NCBI RefSeq assembly: GCF_016086655.4
Contig: NC_052141.2
Coordinates: forward strand, 11,346,001-11,410,000
From: Lepeophtheirus salmonis
Taxonomy: Eukaryota > Arthropoda > Copepoda > Siphonostomatoida > Caligidae
Direction: 5' to 3'
DNA length: 64,000 nucleotides
Shown here: positions 34,960-47,309 of the stretch, piece by piece
Layout of the letters: the number at the start of each line of letters is the position of its first letter
How positions within the stretch are numbered: the stretch's first letter is position 1
Position numbers and translations under genes: made by a program
The notes under the pieces: model-generated
What the model was told of the DNA's origin: nothing
Database searches by the model: none
The model's input: the letters and a program-made list of their open reading frames with translations, nothing else

Positions 34960-35530
34960 TTGTTGTCAATATTAATAGAAATACAAGGTAGACCATCATG
35001 TAACGAGGCTTGCTAGAATTTTCAATTTGATGTATCGTATCGACTTCTTTGAAAGACTGGCATATTTTGACAAACCACGCAACCAATCATATCCCATGAC
35101 GTCACTATGAAAAAGGGCGGTGGATGTCAAACATAAGTCGTACATACATTATGGAATAACTTTGTATATTTTTTTCAAAACCTTTATTTACACAGCAAAT
35201 AATTTATAAAAATAAAAATTATACAAGGTTAATAGAAGTACAAGGTTAGACCGTCATTTAATTGGGCTTGCCAGAATTCTCAATCTGCTGCATCGGACCA
35301 ACTGCTGGGTAAGACCGACAGATTTTGACAAACCACGCAACCAAACCTATTCTATGACGTCCCTATTGCTCGAATTTTCAATTTTATGTATCGTACCGAC
35401 TGCTGGGAAAGAAAAACAGATTTTGACAAAACATACAAGCACTCATCTACTATGACGTCAATATTTAAAGCGTGGTGGAAGTCAAAAATAACTCGTGCAC
35501 GCCTTATGGTATAACCTTGTATCTCTATTA
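34960..35530. repeat. Two adjacent inverted-end MITE-like units
   Basis: Units at about 34960-35175 and 35225-35525 share attaatagaaatacaaggt...gaccatcatgtaa...ggcttgc(t/c)agaattctcaat, then gattttgacaaaccacgcaacca, ccatgacgtcac and a closing ...ataac(t/c)ttgtat. Ends are inverted versions of 'aaggttaatagaaatacaag'. They belong with the elements at 36195-36490 and 37066-37380. Confidence 0.6.
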
Positions 35531-36194
35531 ATTTTGAAATTATCTAAAAAAAATTGGTGAAGATACATGTATTTCTATTAGCCTTGGTTGTTGCATGTAA
35601 TCGATTGTGAGCTTGTACGGGACACACTTTGGACACAGCTTTTGCAGGTACTAATATTTATGCAAGATATGCACAACACGTTCCTTTCATAGCCGTAGGG
35701 GCTCACCTATGTAGATCAACTTAACTTTACGAGCATTCAAAATTATTTTGTGGACTTTCTTAATGTTTTGTCTTTAACTGCAGTTTACGGACGTCCACTG
35801 CGTGCATAGTCTTGGACGCTCATTTCACCTTGTTTGAAGTTAAGAAAGTATTTTTCAACGGTTGACTTTGGTGATGCAAAGTCCTTGACTTCATTAACAG
35901 ACAAAATTCTTTTTTTATCCATTTGTTTAACAATACCAAAAGTTGATTCCCTCACAATGATTTATTTCACGAATTAATCGTCTGTCAGCTGACAAACTTG
36001 AACACGATTAGTTCAAATTTGGATACTAACTAAAAATCATGTGGTTCATTTCTAGTGTCGCCATTGATGTGTCAGCCTACAAAATTTCTGAGCCGTCATA
36101 ATATTCTCGTTTCAAGATGAAATAATAATGATAACAACTATAGAGAATAAAAAAGCGCTGTTCAAGTAGCAACTACAAAAAAAAGTATCGGGCT

Positions 36195-36490
36195 CGTCCA
36201 AAGTCATCCACACAAGTTTAATAGAATTACAATGTTATACAATAACGCTTCTCCGACTGATATTTGATTTCCACCATATTTTTTGGTAGTGACGTCAAAG
36301 AGTATAACTATTACAAAGAGTAGCCAAGAGCTATATATATCGTCTTCCTTGACTGTTACTATTAGAGTACCCCTATAATACTATATGACGTCAAAGTTTG
36401 TCTGTCTTGCACAACAGTCGGTAAGGTACATCAAATTTAAAACTCAGACAAGCCCAATTACATGATGGCATTATCTTTTTATTTTTTTAT
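36195..36490. repeat. MITE-like unit of the same family
   Basis: It opens with acacaagtttaatagaatta and closes with caagcccaattacatgatgg. The interior carries two gacgtcaaag motifs. It is immediately preceded by a short R1 tail at 36105-36180. Confidence 0.55.
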
Positions 36491-37065
36491 TTGTGTCCTT
36501 AACAGCAAGGTTAATTATAAATATTAATATAAAAATGAAAATCAAATATTTAAAAGGATAATTGCATTTGTAAAAACATAATTTAACATTATAGTGAAAA
36601 AATAATTCCCTATTATTTTGCCTAAAAATAAAACACTAATATTCACACATATTATTGGAATATAAAAATCGACTAAGGAATGTATAAATAAATATTTTCT
36701 GAAAGGCATAAGATATAAAAAATGAAATAATACATTTTTATTGTAATGTTTTCTAAATTGTCTCATAATAAAATTTAAAGTTTTGAAATACAGATATTGA
36801 TGGATAAAATGTCAGTAAAATGCAGCAAAATCCCAATTTGTTCCGTGCAATTCTAATGAAAAACATTGAATATCTTACTGCTGCTGAGATCATAATCCTT
36901 CGAAGATCGTATGGCTCGATAAGTTTTTCTTCAGTTAATTTATGTGTCTTATAAGCTTTGACGCTACTGATGGGGGCACCTTGTATTGTTTATTAACGTA
37001 AGTGGGCTGTCAAAAATTTTCTGAACATGTGCCAATTTTTAAGCAGACGTTCACACTACCTTGTG

Positions 37066-37380
37066 GATAACAAGGTTAATAGAAATAAAAAGACATACCA
37101 TGACGTGTTGACGAGTGATATTTGACTTCCATCACACATCTAATATTGACGTCATATTAGATGAGTGGTTGCGTGTTTTGTCAAAATCTGTTTTTCCTCC
37201 TGTCCAACAGTTAGTACGATACATTAAATTGAAAATTTTACCAATAGACTATGAGTGGTTGTGTCTTTTATCAAAATCTACCTGTCTTGCCCAGAAGTTG
37301 GTACAATACATCAGATTGAAAATTCTAGTAAGCTCAATTACATGATGGTCTAAGCTTGTATTTTTATTAACCTTATGGAT
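37066..37380. repeat. MITE-like unit with inverted ends
   Basis: The left end is ggataacaaggttaatagaa and the right end ttttattaaccttatggata, which are inverse of one another. The internal portion has two half-units, each containing gagtggttg(c/t)gt(g/c)ttttgtcaaaatct. A 76-residue open frame across it is an accident of the repeat. Confidence 0.6.
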
Positions 37381-37399
37381 AATATATATTTTTTTTAGT

Positions 37400-39080
37400 C
37401 TTTTCATACCCGGTTAGTTACATTGTTCAACAACCTCTTGTTTATATAATTAATTAATTATTACTATCATCATACAATGACCCCAATACGAGTATTTCAT
37501 ATTCATTTTCACAAATCATGTTATTTATAACCCATTAACTTCTTGACATTAATGGAATACCCAATCCCTCATTGAAGAAGAGATTGACATTTTTAAGGTA
37601 TAATTTTTTTTTTAAAAGGTAAAATAACTCAGAGTTTTAATCCACATATGTGTCTACGCATTTATGGTTTTATGGATGCTACTTCTTCTTCTTCTTAACG
37701 ATAAACTGATGTTCAATCTGTGTGAAAAAAAAAAAAAAAAACTGTTAAAAAAAGATATTATATAAGTATATTGTAGATAGGTAGCTCTGCGACCTATAAA
37801 AGTCACGAAAACTACAAAAGAATTTCATGGGTATAATATTTATAGAGCATGTCTTTGAAAGTAACTTTATGGATCGAGATACAATGTATTTTGTCGTTTT
37901 GTAATGGGCCTCGTTTCTCTTTTAATTTAAGTCAAATAGCAACACGTTTTGGAGGATTATAAACATAAGGGTTTGTACGTACATATGTAGGTACAAACCA
38001 AGGTGTTCCTGGACAACGGAGTTTATTCATGTTTTATAACTATTTCCTTTCATTGGTTAAAAGGTGTTGCAATTGATGATCTTCAATTTTTATAAATTAT
38101 TAAAGTATGATAAATGTATATTACGTGACGTCATAGCTGCAACATCTCAACAGATAATTCAATTTAAGTGGCTAAAAACTAAGTAGGAACAAATTTTCCG
38201 AGCATTAATTTTTCATTTAAACATAAAAAACATCAAACATAAGTGGTGCCTAACAAAAGATTATGTCTGATTTCATATGATACATTTATATTTATATTAA
38301 AATACTTAACTGAGTAATTACATTGGCCCTAAGGATAGTTTATTTAATTTTATAAAAAGATTGAAAACAATAGATTAAGATTGCTTTTAGCGGGCAAATC
38401 AAAACGAAATCAATTATTTAGATCAAATGAAGAAGAATGATAGGATTGGCTGTAATGCCTGGGTCGGGAAGATAATCATATGGCTTGATAGGATGAGAGA
38501 CTATTCATTATTTTGGATAAAAGGCAGAGTTTTTACCAATTTCATTTATTAACCTTGGGTAGTTTATATGGAGGGTAGAACACGGGAAAATACAACATGT
38601 TTCTTCTCTAAACAATCACTGGAGACATCAAAAAAAAAAAAAAATATTCGTGCTTTCCCATGTTATAATTTGTATAATGATCAAGAGATTGAGTTGAGTT
38701 TTTTTTTTTTGTCAATTTTAAGTTGAGTATTGTGCATAAAGGTTTTATTTATTTTTATAGCGGCCCTTATCAAGTGGAAATAAATTACAGAACTGCAAAA
38801 GTACAAGTTAGACGCACAAAAACACAATTGCCTCATGCTTTTATAAAATAGTAAGTGGAAATTCAGTTGTGCCAAGGTACAAAAAAATAAAATTTTAGCA
38901 ATTTTGATGTAATCAAATTATTTTGCTCTTTTTAACTCTGAGGCTAGGAGGGATGGATATCTAGTGAAGCGGATCGTTTGTATTTTTTAAGCCATCTCGT
39001 TAATTTGCATTTGGTAATCTGAAAAATAAATATTCCAAGCTGTTATCATTATCATTTAACTCCTGAGTTTTGAACATCCT
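37400..39080. other. AT-rich intergenic DNA
   Basis: No gene recognised. It contains A and T homopolymer runs, for example at 37726 and 38631. Confidence 0.4.
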
Positions 39081-39084
39081 TTCC

Positions 39085-39365
39085 TAAATAGATTCAATTA
39101 TAGGGATCCAAGAGAACTCCCTCTTCTTCGAATACTCTATATGAGCCAAATTTACAACTTTTTCCACATAATGGCCCCTTCCATCTAATTTCGAGTCCAC
39201 TTGAAGTGATAATTAACCGAATAACTCGGAAAAGTCGTGTCAATTGGAGTCCCTACGCTTGACGTACCAACGTTATTTCCTTATTACTAATAGGTCGTGA
39301 GACTTGAATTTCAACCATCCTCTGTCGCTCTCTCCAATTTCGAGATAGAAAGAGAATGTATGACG
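39085..39365 (+). repeat. Dispersed repeat, partner of 51390-51610
   Basis: The clearest shared part is ttgaatttcaaccatcctct, ctctccaatttcgagataga and the aagagaatgta tail, matched by ttgaatttctactatccgtt and ctctccaatttcgtaataaa near 51550. Upstream portions are also similar but more diverged. Confidence 0.45.
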
Positions 39366-39611
39366 TCCAGGAAAACTTATACAGGATACCCCAAATCTTT
39401 AAATGAGTATCATCATTATAAAAGAGATATAAATCTTTTCTACATAATTAAAACAATATGTTTTATTGCTATTTGGAAAACAAGGATTTTTTGTGCTTGA
39501 CTCTTTATTATAAAAGGAATTCCGATTAAAGCAAATCAAGACGTTTATTATTTATGACTGATTGTTTTATACATAGTTAACAGTAATATAATGTACAAAA
39601 TATAGGGACAT

Positions 39612-42600
39612 TTAGCTAGGGCTTGCTCCTGATCCGACATCCTCCTCTTTAGCCATATTTTCATTACTTTTTGCATCATCCTTACTCTCTCCACCGTCAT
39701 TTTTCTTCTTCTGGACCTTGCTGGACAAAAATGTCATCACTTGATCTGAGAGTAAAATAAACACACTTTAATAGTCTAATTTAAAAGTTAATAAACTTGT
39801 TCCGATAGGAATGAGTTTCGGGTATTTTTTGTGAAACCACAAAATGTAATTGGACTTTGGACTAGTATGCTTACTTGGCTATTTTAATCCCCGGGAGTAA
39901 TTTAGCTATTTAGCCTTGATTACAAAAGAACCCCTCGGAAGTACAGAATAAGGAACTGAAGTTATAGTTAAAGATATGATTTTTGTCGAGCACAAGGAGA
40001 CTGTTGGAGCAAGACTTAAATATTAAATGAATAAAGACTCTGGTTAACATCTGGTTAAGAATGTTTTTTTTTTTGCAAAAAAAAAAACAATTAAAAATAA
40101 TAAGAAAAATTAAAAATTTTGGAAAAAAATCTAAAATAAAATTTCAAAAATTAATTTTTTTATTCAAAAATTGACAGCTAATCGTAAAAAAATTAAGTTC
40201 TTGGAAAAAGACTTCATAAATCCACAAAATTTTAAATTTTTGGAGAAAAATTTCAAAAATCCATTGCTAACTACAGAATGTTAAATTTTTGAAAAAAAAA
40301 TCGAAAAATTAAAATAACTTTCATATATTACATTTTTTGAACTTTTTTTTTTGAATATTAACGAAGAAATTTTAACTTTTACAAGGTGAATATTTACGCA
40401 TTATAATTTTATTGCTCTTTTTTTATAAATACACCAAAGGTAAGCGGGAATTCTTCTTTCAGAGAGAGAGAGAGAGAGATGCTTACACCACGACGATTTA
40501 ATAAATAATTAACAAAAAAGAAGAAGAAGTCAACCTTTTTTCATTTTCTAATGTGTAAACCAAAAACGCATCCCCACTTATGACCAGTAGACACCGAAAC
40601 AAAAGGGGATTTGCCCATGATTTGTCGAAAGGTAATTACAATGAAAAGTATCCGTCAAAAAAGTATAACGTCAATAATGTTGCCGTCAATAACTGACTTC
40701 ATTCATACCCAAGTTAACCATCTTTAGAATTGGTTTCGGTGCCACTGGTGAGGAGTTAGATCACAGAAGGTGCACAAATTATAATGATACGTGATGTTTC
40801 TTCCTGAGGTTTCAAGATAAATGATGACGTCATAAAAGGCTATGAACAACTTATTTTGCCAAGTCATCACATGTAAATTATACATTTTTTGACAACTCTA
40901 CTGATTACTCTTTTTTTGGGCTAATATGAGTATTTTTTTAGAATAATGGTCCAGGTACAAGTCCACGAGTACCCGCATTTCCCGGACCCATCCCTATATC
41001 CACAGAACCTTACCAATAGAAGAAGCAACTTCGCTCATTTTATTATTTAGCTCAATTAGAGCAGGATGTGTTTTTGAATCCCCACCTTCTGCACTTCTTT
41101 TTTTTCGCGTCAGGTTTTGTAACTAAAAGGAATGTAAAAAGAAACATATTCAGTCCTTGGTTGTGTCTTTCACCTGGGGGTCCTGCCTTAAGGGAAGACT
41201 ATCACATCTATCATGCGTGTACAGTAAAAACTTTGCATATTATAATCTTCAAACATCAACAACTCTTACTGTCAAAATGAAGAAGGCCATAGACTTAAAA
41301 TGTTTCTTATTTCCGGAAGATACTATACCACTTTCTGAATGTTCTTGCTTCCAAACTTAAACGGATAATAATAATATGTCCACTCTCATTTTGATGCAAA
41401 GAATGGGGTTTAGAGATTATAATATTATGCACAGTTTCTAGAAATAAATACGCACGATAACCAGGACTCGACAATCATCCTAGTCTGTGGTTAGTTAAAA
41501 AACAGTGCAAGTTAGCCTATAAGTAGCCCGTTTTAGCTACGTAATGCCGTACCTGAAATGCCGCATGTACACAGACAATTTTGGATTCAAATCATGAGTA
41601 TTATCTTTAGTCAACGTCTCATATGTAGAATAGACACTCAAAACAAATATTATGAGAATTGTAGCATCATTTCCTATTATTTCGGTCATTTCCAGTCATA
41701 GGACCGGTCCTTCAAACTGTCAGAACTAGAACTTGTGGTGTGTAAGTCCTTATATAGGGTAAAAGACTACAGTCTTGTTCAGTTCAGTCTCGGTCCGCTA
41801 CAGTTCAGTCCTGCATATCAGTCCTAAAAACTTAACACTGTTGGTCCTTGATGACGTCAATCAACTTTATTTCTTCTTGTTTTAATCAGTTCTAGTACTC
41901 ACAGTCCGAAGGACCGGTCAAAGAACTGACCGGAACAGTTCTCAGACTGGACTAGACCAAATAAAAAAGGATTGAGCCAAACTTAATTAACTTTTTTCTA
42001 TAATTGATTAAAAAAAAGAGGAAATAAAGTTGAGTGATGTGTTCAAGGACCGAACTTTATAATTTTTTAGGACTGAACTCGACCGGACCGAGACAGAACT
42101 GAGCAGAACTGGATTCTTCCATCCTAAATAAGGACTTATACAACAGTAGATCTAGTACTGACAGTCCGAAAGACTGAGAGTCTTACGGGCTGGTCCTAGA
42201 CCGGACTGGACCAAATAAATAGAGCTGACAAAAGTACTTCTATAAACTTGTCCTGTATTAGCCTAAAAACGATCAAATATTTGTGTATTCTGGGCAATTA
42301 AAAAATGATTATCCTTGCTGGCTAGTGGCTAATTTGGAAGACTGTCGAACCCTGTTGGTAACCTACCTTAATCCTTACCCTTTTCCGATTATCTATTTCT
42401 TTGTTCAAATCCTGTTCAATCCCTTCGATCCTGTCCTTGACTCTAGAGAGGATTGCCATGAGGGCATTTTCATTAATTTGTTCAGACTTATCGCTGGTTG
42501 ATTCTATTGGTTTAATTACTATTAAATACCCAAGTATGAAAATATAATGAACTCACCTGATCCCATCAGCCCATTTGGAAGAGGAGTTGAAGGTAAAATG

Positions 42601-42668
42601 AGGTCGATTGCAAAGGCTTCATTTCTATTCAAAATACTAAGGAGAATGACTATAATATAGAGCATCAT
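39612..42668 (-). CDS. Small secreted protein, four exons, unrecognised
   Basis: I assembled this from minus-strand splice signals: exon 1 42557-42668, exon 2 42379-42503, exon 3 41014-41122 and exon 4 39612-39745 (stop at 39612). All borders are GT-AG and reading phases agree (1, 0, 1), giving 159 residues. Exon 1 encodes a signal peptide (MMLYIIVILLSILNRNEAFA) and then PSTPLPNG. Exon 2 is charged and helical (ILSRVKDRIEGIEQDLNKEI). Exon 3 begins LQNLTRKKRSAEGG, with one N-glycosylation motif (NLT) and an RKKR site resembling a furin cleavage site. It ends in an amphipathic LIELNNKMSEVASSI. Exon 4 is lysine-rich, then acidic (KEEDVGSGASPS). It has no cysteines after the signal peptide. I know no family that fits; a propeptide-type precursor or coiled-coil secreted protein is possible. 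Intron 1 is only 53 bases and has an alternative in-frame acceptor 15 bases upstream. A TATA-like tatacaaa lies about 40 bases before the start, and AATAAA lies at 39543-39548. Confidence 0.7.
40025..40400. repeat. AT-rich core of the GGGGCGTCC-type repeat, inside an intron
   Basis: Repeated variants of aaaattttggaaaaaaatc and tttcaaaaattaattttttt resemble the interior of 29716-30125. It lies in intron 3 of the secreted-protein gene. The G/C-rich ends are not visible. Confidence 0.4.
40461..40480. repeat. (AG)n microsatellite
   Basis: An uninterrupted run of nine or ten AG units. Confidence 0.8.
41690..42225. repeat. Two opposed GGACT/GGACC-rich repeat copies
   Basis: 41690-41955 reads as the inverse of 42010-42220. 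Both hold the ctaaataaggact/agtccttatatag end, the ggaccgaga/tctcggtcc block, a tgacgtca core and the cagtccgaaggaccggtc end. The pair makes a foldback of over 500 bases inside intron 2 of the secreted-protein gene. Confidence 0.6.
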
Positions 42669-42719
42669 AGTTCTAATAAGTGCTAATAAATCAATTAACG
42701 GAGCTTTTTGTATAATTAG

Positions 42720-45470
42720 TAATTATGTATGTCTGTGGATTCATATCAATTTACAATCAATACTCTCACGACGTTCTGTCAATGTAATTACTTTAGATTT
42801 TTCTTATTATCTGCGCTACGTACATTATCATGTAGGCATTAAGTGTAACTAATTAAAAATGCTCTGCCTTTCCTGGGATTTTAGTTCGGTAATAAAAAAA
42901 TGATCTCACAAAAATAGTTATTCAATCAATAATGAAACTTATTATAGAACAAACAAAAGAATTTAAATTTCTTCATATAACTACAATCTGTTTGTTGGGT
43001 ACTGGTATATTTAGCCTTCGGACATTTGCCTTAAACCATTTAGCCTTCGGACATTTTGCCTTAAAGCCATTTTTCCTCAAGAATATTTCCCCTTAAAATA
43101 AAAATAAATTACATTTATACATCGTTATTGTTCAATTTGATTGAAATTGAGTTTCCCTTTGAATTTTTAAATGAAAATATCTAATGTTTATTACTTTGAA
43201 AATCATTTATGTTTGTTATGAGGCAAGAACAGTATTTTTCACTTTGTTATTAATTAGAATGTATCAGAACAAGATGGATGTAGTAAGGCAAGCTACTCTG
43301 GGATTGGGGGTCCGCTTAAAGATTGAATCATAATTAACAGGCAGCTGCCTTTTTTTCTGCCAAATCCTGGATCATAACTTATTGTAAATTCCTGATCTTA
43401 CCTCATATTAGGATTATTTGTAATAATAATCCATGATGGCGAATGATAATGGATAACGGAGACCGTAGAAGGATTAGCTCTTCATTTATTCGAACAGCTG
43501 TCAAGTTGTTGTTTTTTCTTATTATTGTATCAATTATATTAACTGTTTTGTCTCTGGTTTGTCGTTAATAGTAAGATTAAGAAAGTAAGATTGAAATCTT
43601 GGGAGATAATAACATCATTATCACTACAGAAACCAACCATTCACTGCTTTTTATAATATCAAATATATGTATACATTTTGATTAATAAAATTCAAAGGGG
43701 CCATCATTTTTAATCAAAAATAAACAATAACAACGTATAAATTTCATTTACTTTTATTTTAAAGTGAATTATCCTTGAGACAAAAAAGGATTTAAGTCAA
43801 ATGTTCAGCGCGGCACCCTTAATAAAGTATATGAACTTTCAACAAAAGAATGGGAGGAGGGTGTAAACATCAAAGTCAATTTTAGGTTTACTTTTCGGAT
43901 GCTAGCGTATCTTTTAAGCACTTTAAAAAGAATAATTTTTAATTTCTGGACAAATTCCCGAATTATTTCGTAGGGCTACTATTTTTTTTTCCCCCAAAAT
44001 AAAAAATATGGATTATATTTTGATGTATCACTTGAGAAAAAAAAACTTAAATAACACTTTTGAAATTTAACAAACTAACTTTAAAATTCATACTTCTGAA
44101 ATTCAGCAACATAATTCAAAAATTGAAACTTCTGAATCCCTTTACAAATAAAGAATTTAAAAAAAAAAAGAAGTCATTGTCAAATGGCTAAAAAGGATAC
44201 AAAAATCTTTTGAATACTGAAATTTTACAGACATAACTTTTTCATTAAAATACGATAGAATATTGAATTAACTGATCACACTAAAAATTGGGCACCCTAT
44301 TACAGACCCTAAAATAAAAATTTAGAAAAAGTTTGCCTTTTTGTGACCTTTGACCTTTTTTGTGACCTTTGACATTTTATATTACCTTAAAAATGTACTT
44401 CATTAAATTTAAATGATACATAATCATTGATTTAAGTATAAAAAGGATCTAATGAGCACCACATTCGCAAGTTTCTTCCTATTACTTTGAAAAAGATTAA
44501 AAAAATACGTATTCATGGGTGGAAAAGGGATTTTGGGGTTAGAGGGAAGGGGGATTGCTGGCTTTTTTTTTTAAGTGCTTAAATTATGTTATTGTATCCG
44601 AAAAGTAATGCTAACATATAATTTCCTCCATTTCTTAAATTTAACACCTTTACCGAAGATAGGACCGATTAGCATATTTTTGGATTGGGATCGGTTCAGA
44701 TCTTTTGACGTAAATATCAGAATACATTTTGGGGTCCAGATCTGAAACTAAAATTAGTCAGACTTTATCAGTGCTTTACCCGAAGACAGGTAAATACAGT
44801 AACCAGAGACAGGTTACAATTTTACTAATATCTGATGCCGAATCAATGATGAACCCAATGTTATTATTATTAGAACATTGGAATTATTTGTTATTATTCC
44901 AATTCCTTGTAATAACATTGACAATACCTTTGCTGTATCTTGCACTTCTCCTCCGAAAAGAATCAGAAAAAATACCAATTATTCTGTATAAGGAAACTTA
45001 GAAATCTGGTTAGAAGATCAACTTTCAAAAGACATTTGACAAAATTTCAGAACAATCTGCAGTTTAGTTTCTGAGTTATTGTGCTAAGCTTAGCTCTACT
45101 TTTCTTATATCCAAAACAATTTCTTGTTTTAATTTTACAAAACTTCTTGATGGAAAATATACTGTTAAAGCTAAGTAATGGCTTGAAAAGTGTGATGGGG
45201 ACTCTGCTCTATGAAGCGAATAAAAAAAATAAAAAAATTGAACGGAAAAAAAAATCAACATTTTTTCTTTGTTAAGGCCGGAACTTCACGACCCATCAGA
45301 CTCCTTGAAAGCCCTGGTAATATCGCAAACAGTTTATTTGGGGATCTATGAGACAACTCAAGGATTATTCATTTTTTCTTACACAGTCTTGTAAGTTCAT
45401 AAACATAAATTTCAGTGTGTCCAAGTCAATAATGCCTAAGCTTGTTTAGGATTTAAAATCCCTACCCTTT
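42720..45470. other. Intergenic DNA with short repeats only
   Basis: No gene recognised. Two tandem copies of ttagccttcggacatttt-gccttaaa lie at 43010-43072, similar to the ends of the element at 53495-54650. An open frame at 44729-45001 has no recognisable features. Confidence 0.4.
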
Positions 45471-45499
45471 ATAATGTTCTGGTGTGTGATATTCCTTCT

Positions 45500-45960
45500 G
45501 TACTTCAATATACTACTCTTTGAGGTTCGGCAGCACAACATGAACTCTCGAGTCTCCTGGCCTTCAAGACCTCGGTCATATGTTAGGATTTGGTCCTTGT
45601 GTATGAAGACAGTCCCAAATTACCCTTCACAGCCCTCTTGATGTTCTTAACAGCCACGGAGAAGGTGTGAGCGAGACGATTCATGGATTTAGAGGTGTTC
45701 TTCTTGACCTTCTTCTCCAAGGTGGACAGGAACTCTTGATATCTCTTTGAATAGTGGCCTGATTTCTTGCTTTTCTGGAGAGGCCGTTACCACCATTTTT
45801 CTTCATGGCCACTTTGAAAAACAGGCTCATGGAGTACTTAACAATCTCCATAATCCTCGCTACCTCAACTATAGGACCTGGAATATCTGAAATGCTCGAC
45901 CTTTTGGCTTTTAGCTTACTCTTGATGACAAGATGAGGAAATATTTATCCCTAAACCTTT
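45500..45960 (-). mobile_element. Tc1/mariner transposase remnant, N-terminal part
   Basis: The minus strand gives SISDIPGPIVEVARI, then in another frame YQEFLSTLEKKVKKNTS, MNRLAHTFSVAVKNIK and LGLSSYTRTKS. That is the second helix-turn-helix of a mariner DNA-binding domain and the linker 'dLgl.sy...r.'. A following HMTEVLKARRLER matches the 'hLt...k..Rl.r' start of the catalytic domain. The rest is missing and frameshifts are present. The helix-turn-helix lineage resembles the fragment at 23640-24180. Confidence 0.75.
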
Positions 45961-45969
45961 CTATATTAA

Positions 45970-47290
45970 TGTGAAAATTAACATTGATTAACAGTCCACT
46001 TTTGGCTGTCCATCCCTGTTTGTAAATTTCCCGTGTTGTTTAAAGCCCACTGTCTAATATATGTATGCATACCAATAATTTGCATAATTGTTTAATGGAC
46101 CAGAAGATACGTAGGGGTAATTTAACAGCAGATATCATAATTCACTCCATGAATATTTCTAATGATTAATTATCTAATAATAACGAAAGAGTTGTTTTTG
46201 CATCAACTCGTAAATCAAAGAAACCTTTTTGGAATATATACCCACATAATATGTTCAAGAATTGAATGCAGTAATTAAGTTTCCATGAAAATGTATTTTC
46301 CTCCAATCAAATACCTAACTGTAGCTAATCTGTAATGAATTTAAATTACTATACATGATAAATGTATCAACCAATTTGGGACTTCATTTTTCCTTTTTTT
46401 TTTGAAAAAAACAAAAAAGAAGTATAGACAGGAAAATTAAAAAAATCCTATTAAATTATTTAAATAATGTATGCCGGAATAATTTAACAGTTAACTCTTA
46501 ATTGGCTATGAACTTGATTTTGAATCAATACTGTAAACCTTAAATATCGGAACTTCACTGATATTTATTCATCAACCTTTTTAATTGCAAGTTTGTATAA
46601 TAAGATTTAAGTTCAAATCAAATACTTAAATGCCACTCTTCTCAATCCTATGAAAAATTGTACAGATCTACTATATGAATATACAGAAATAGTATGAGCA
46701 AACTCATTAACAAAAACTCTTGTTTGCCTCATTTTATAGAACTTTTATAATTTAGCATTAAAATATTAAAAAAACGATATATTATTGATATACTTATTGT
46801 TCATATGGATTTGCACTGATGAAGTATGAGTAAACATTATAGTATTACAATTATCCGTCTGACCTAGGAATCTTCTTTGAAGTCCATATATATTTACATA
46901 AAGTATAATTCTTTTTCTATGAACTGCGTGGGCGCGAAATTGGTTCTTAATTCAGGATTAAAATATGTCTCGCTCTTGCCTTCACATTGCGCTATCTTAA
47001 ATGCCCTAAAAGTTATAAATCCCCAAGAAATCATCAGTGATTCTCTTCATTGATAAGTTGAGAAGACGCTTGTCAGGAAGATCTAGTAGGGGCCTCCCCC
47101 CTGGAGTGGAGGCTTAAATGGAGGCTATGGGAGGATTCTTTGAAGAATAAAAATATACAAAAACACATTTTCTGTAATAACGAGTATTTCTTTCAAATGA
47201 TTCATTTTTCTAGGAAGGCCAAAAGGTTTCAATGACTCATGACACACCTTGTGTTTATATTGTACAGTGAGCCAAACCAAAATTTGAACA
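45970..47290. other. AT-rich intergenic DNA
   Basis: No gene recognised. Confidence 0.4.
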
Positions 47291-47309
47291 ATCTTACAAG
47301 GTATAAGAG

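Noticed and set aside
37115..37345. 76-residue open frame with two repeated WLR..LSKS-like halves
   Set aside because: The repetition comes from two half-units of a non-coding MITE-like element, not from a repeat protein.
40461..40480. AG-repeat as a possible regulatory GAGA tract
   Set aside because: A plain microsatellite within an intron. Nothing around it supports a function.
44729..45275. Plus-strand frames with hydrophobic stretches
   Set aside because: Leucine/isoleucine-rich translations of AT-rich DNA. No start context, splice sites or motifs.
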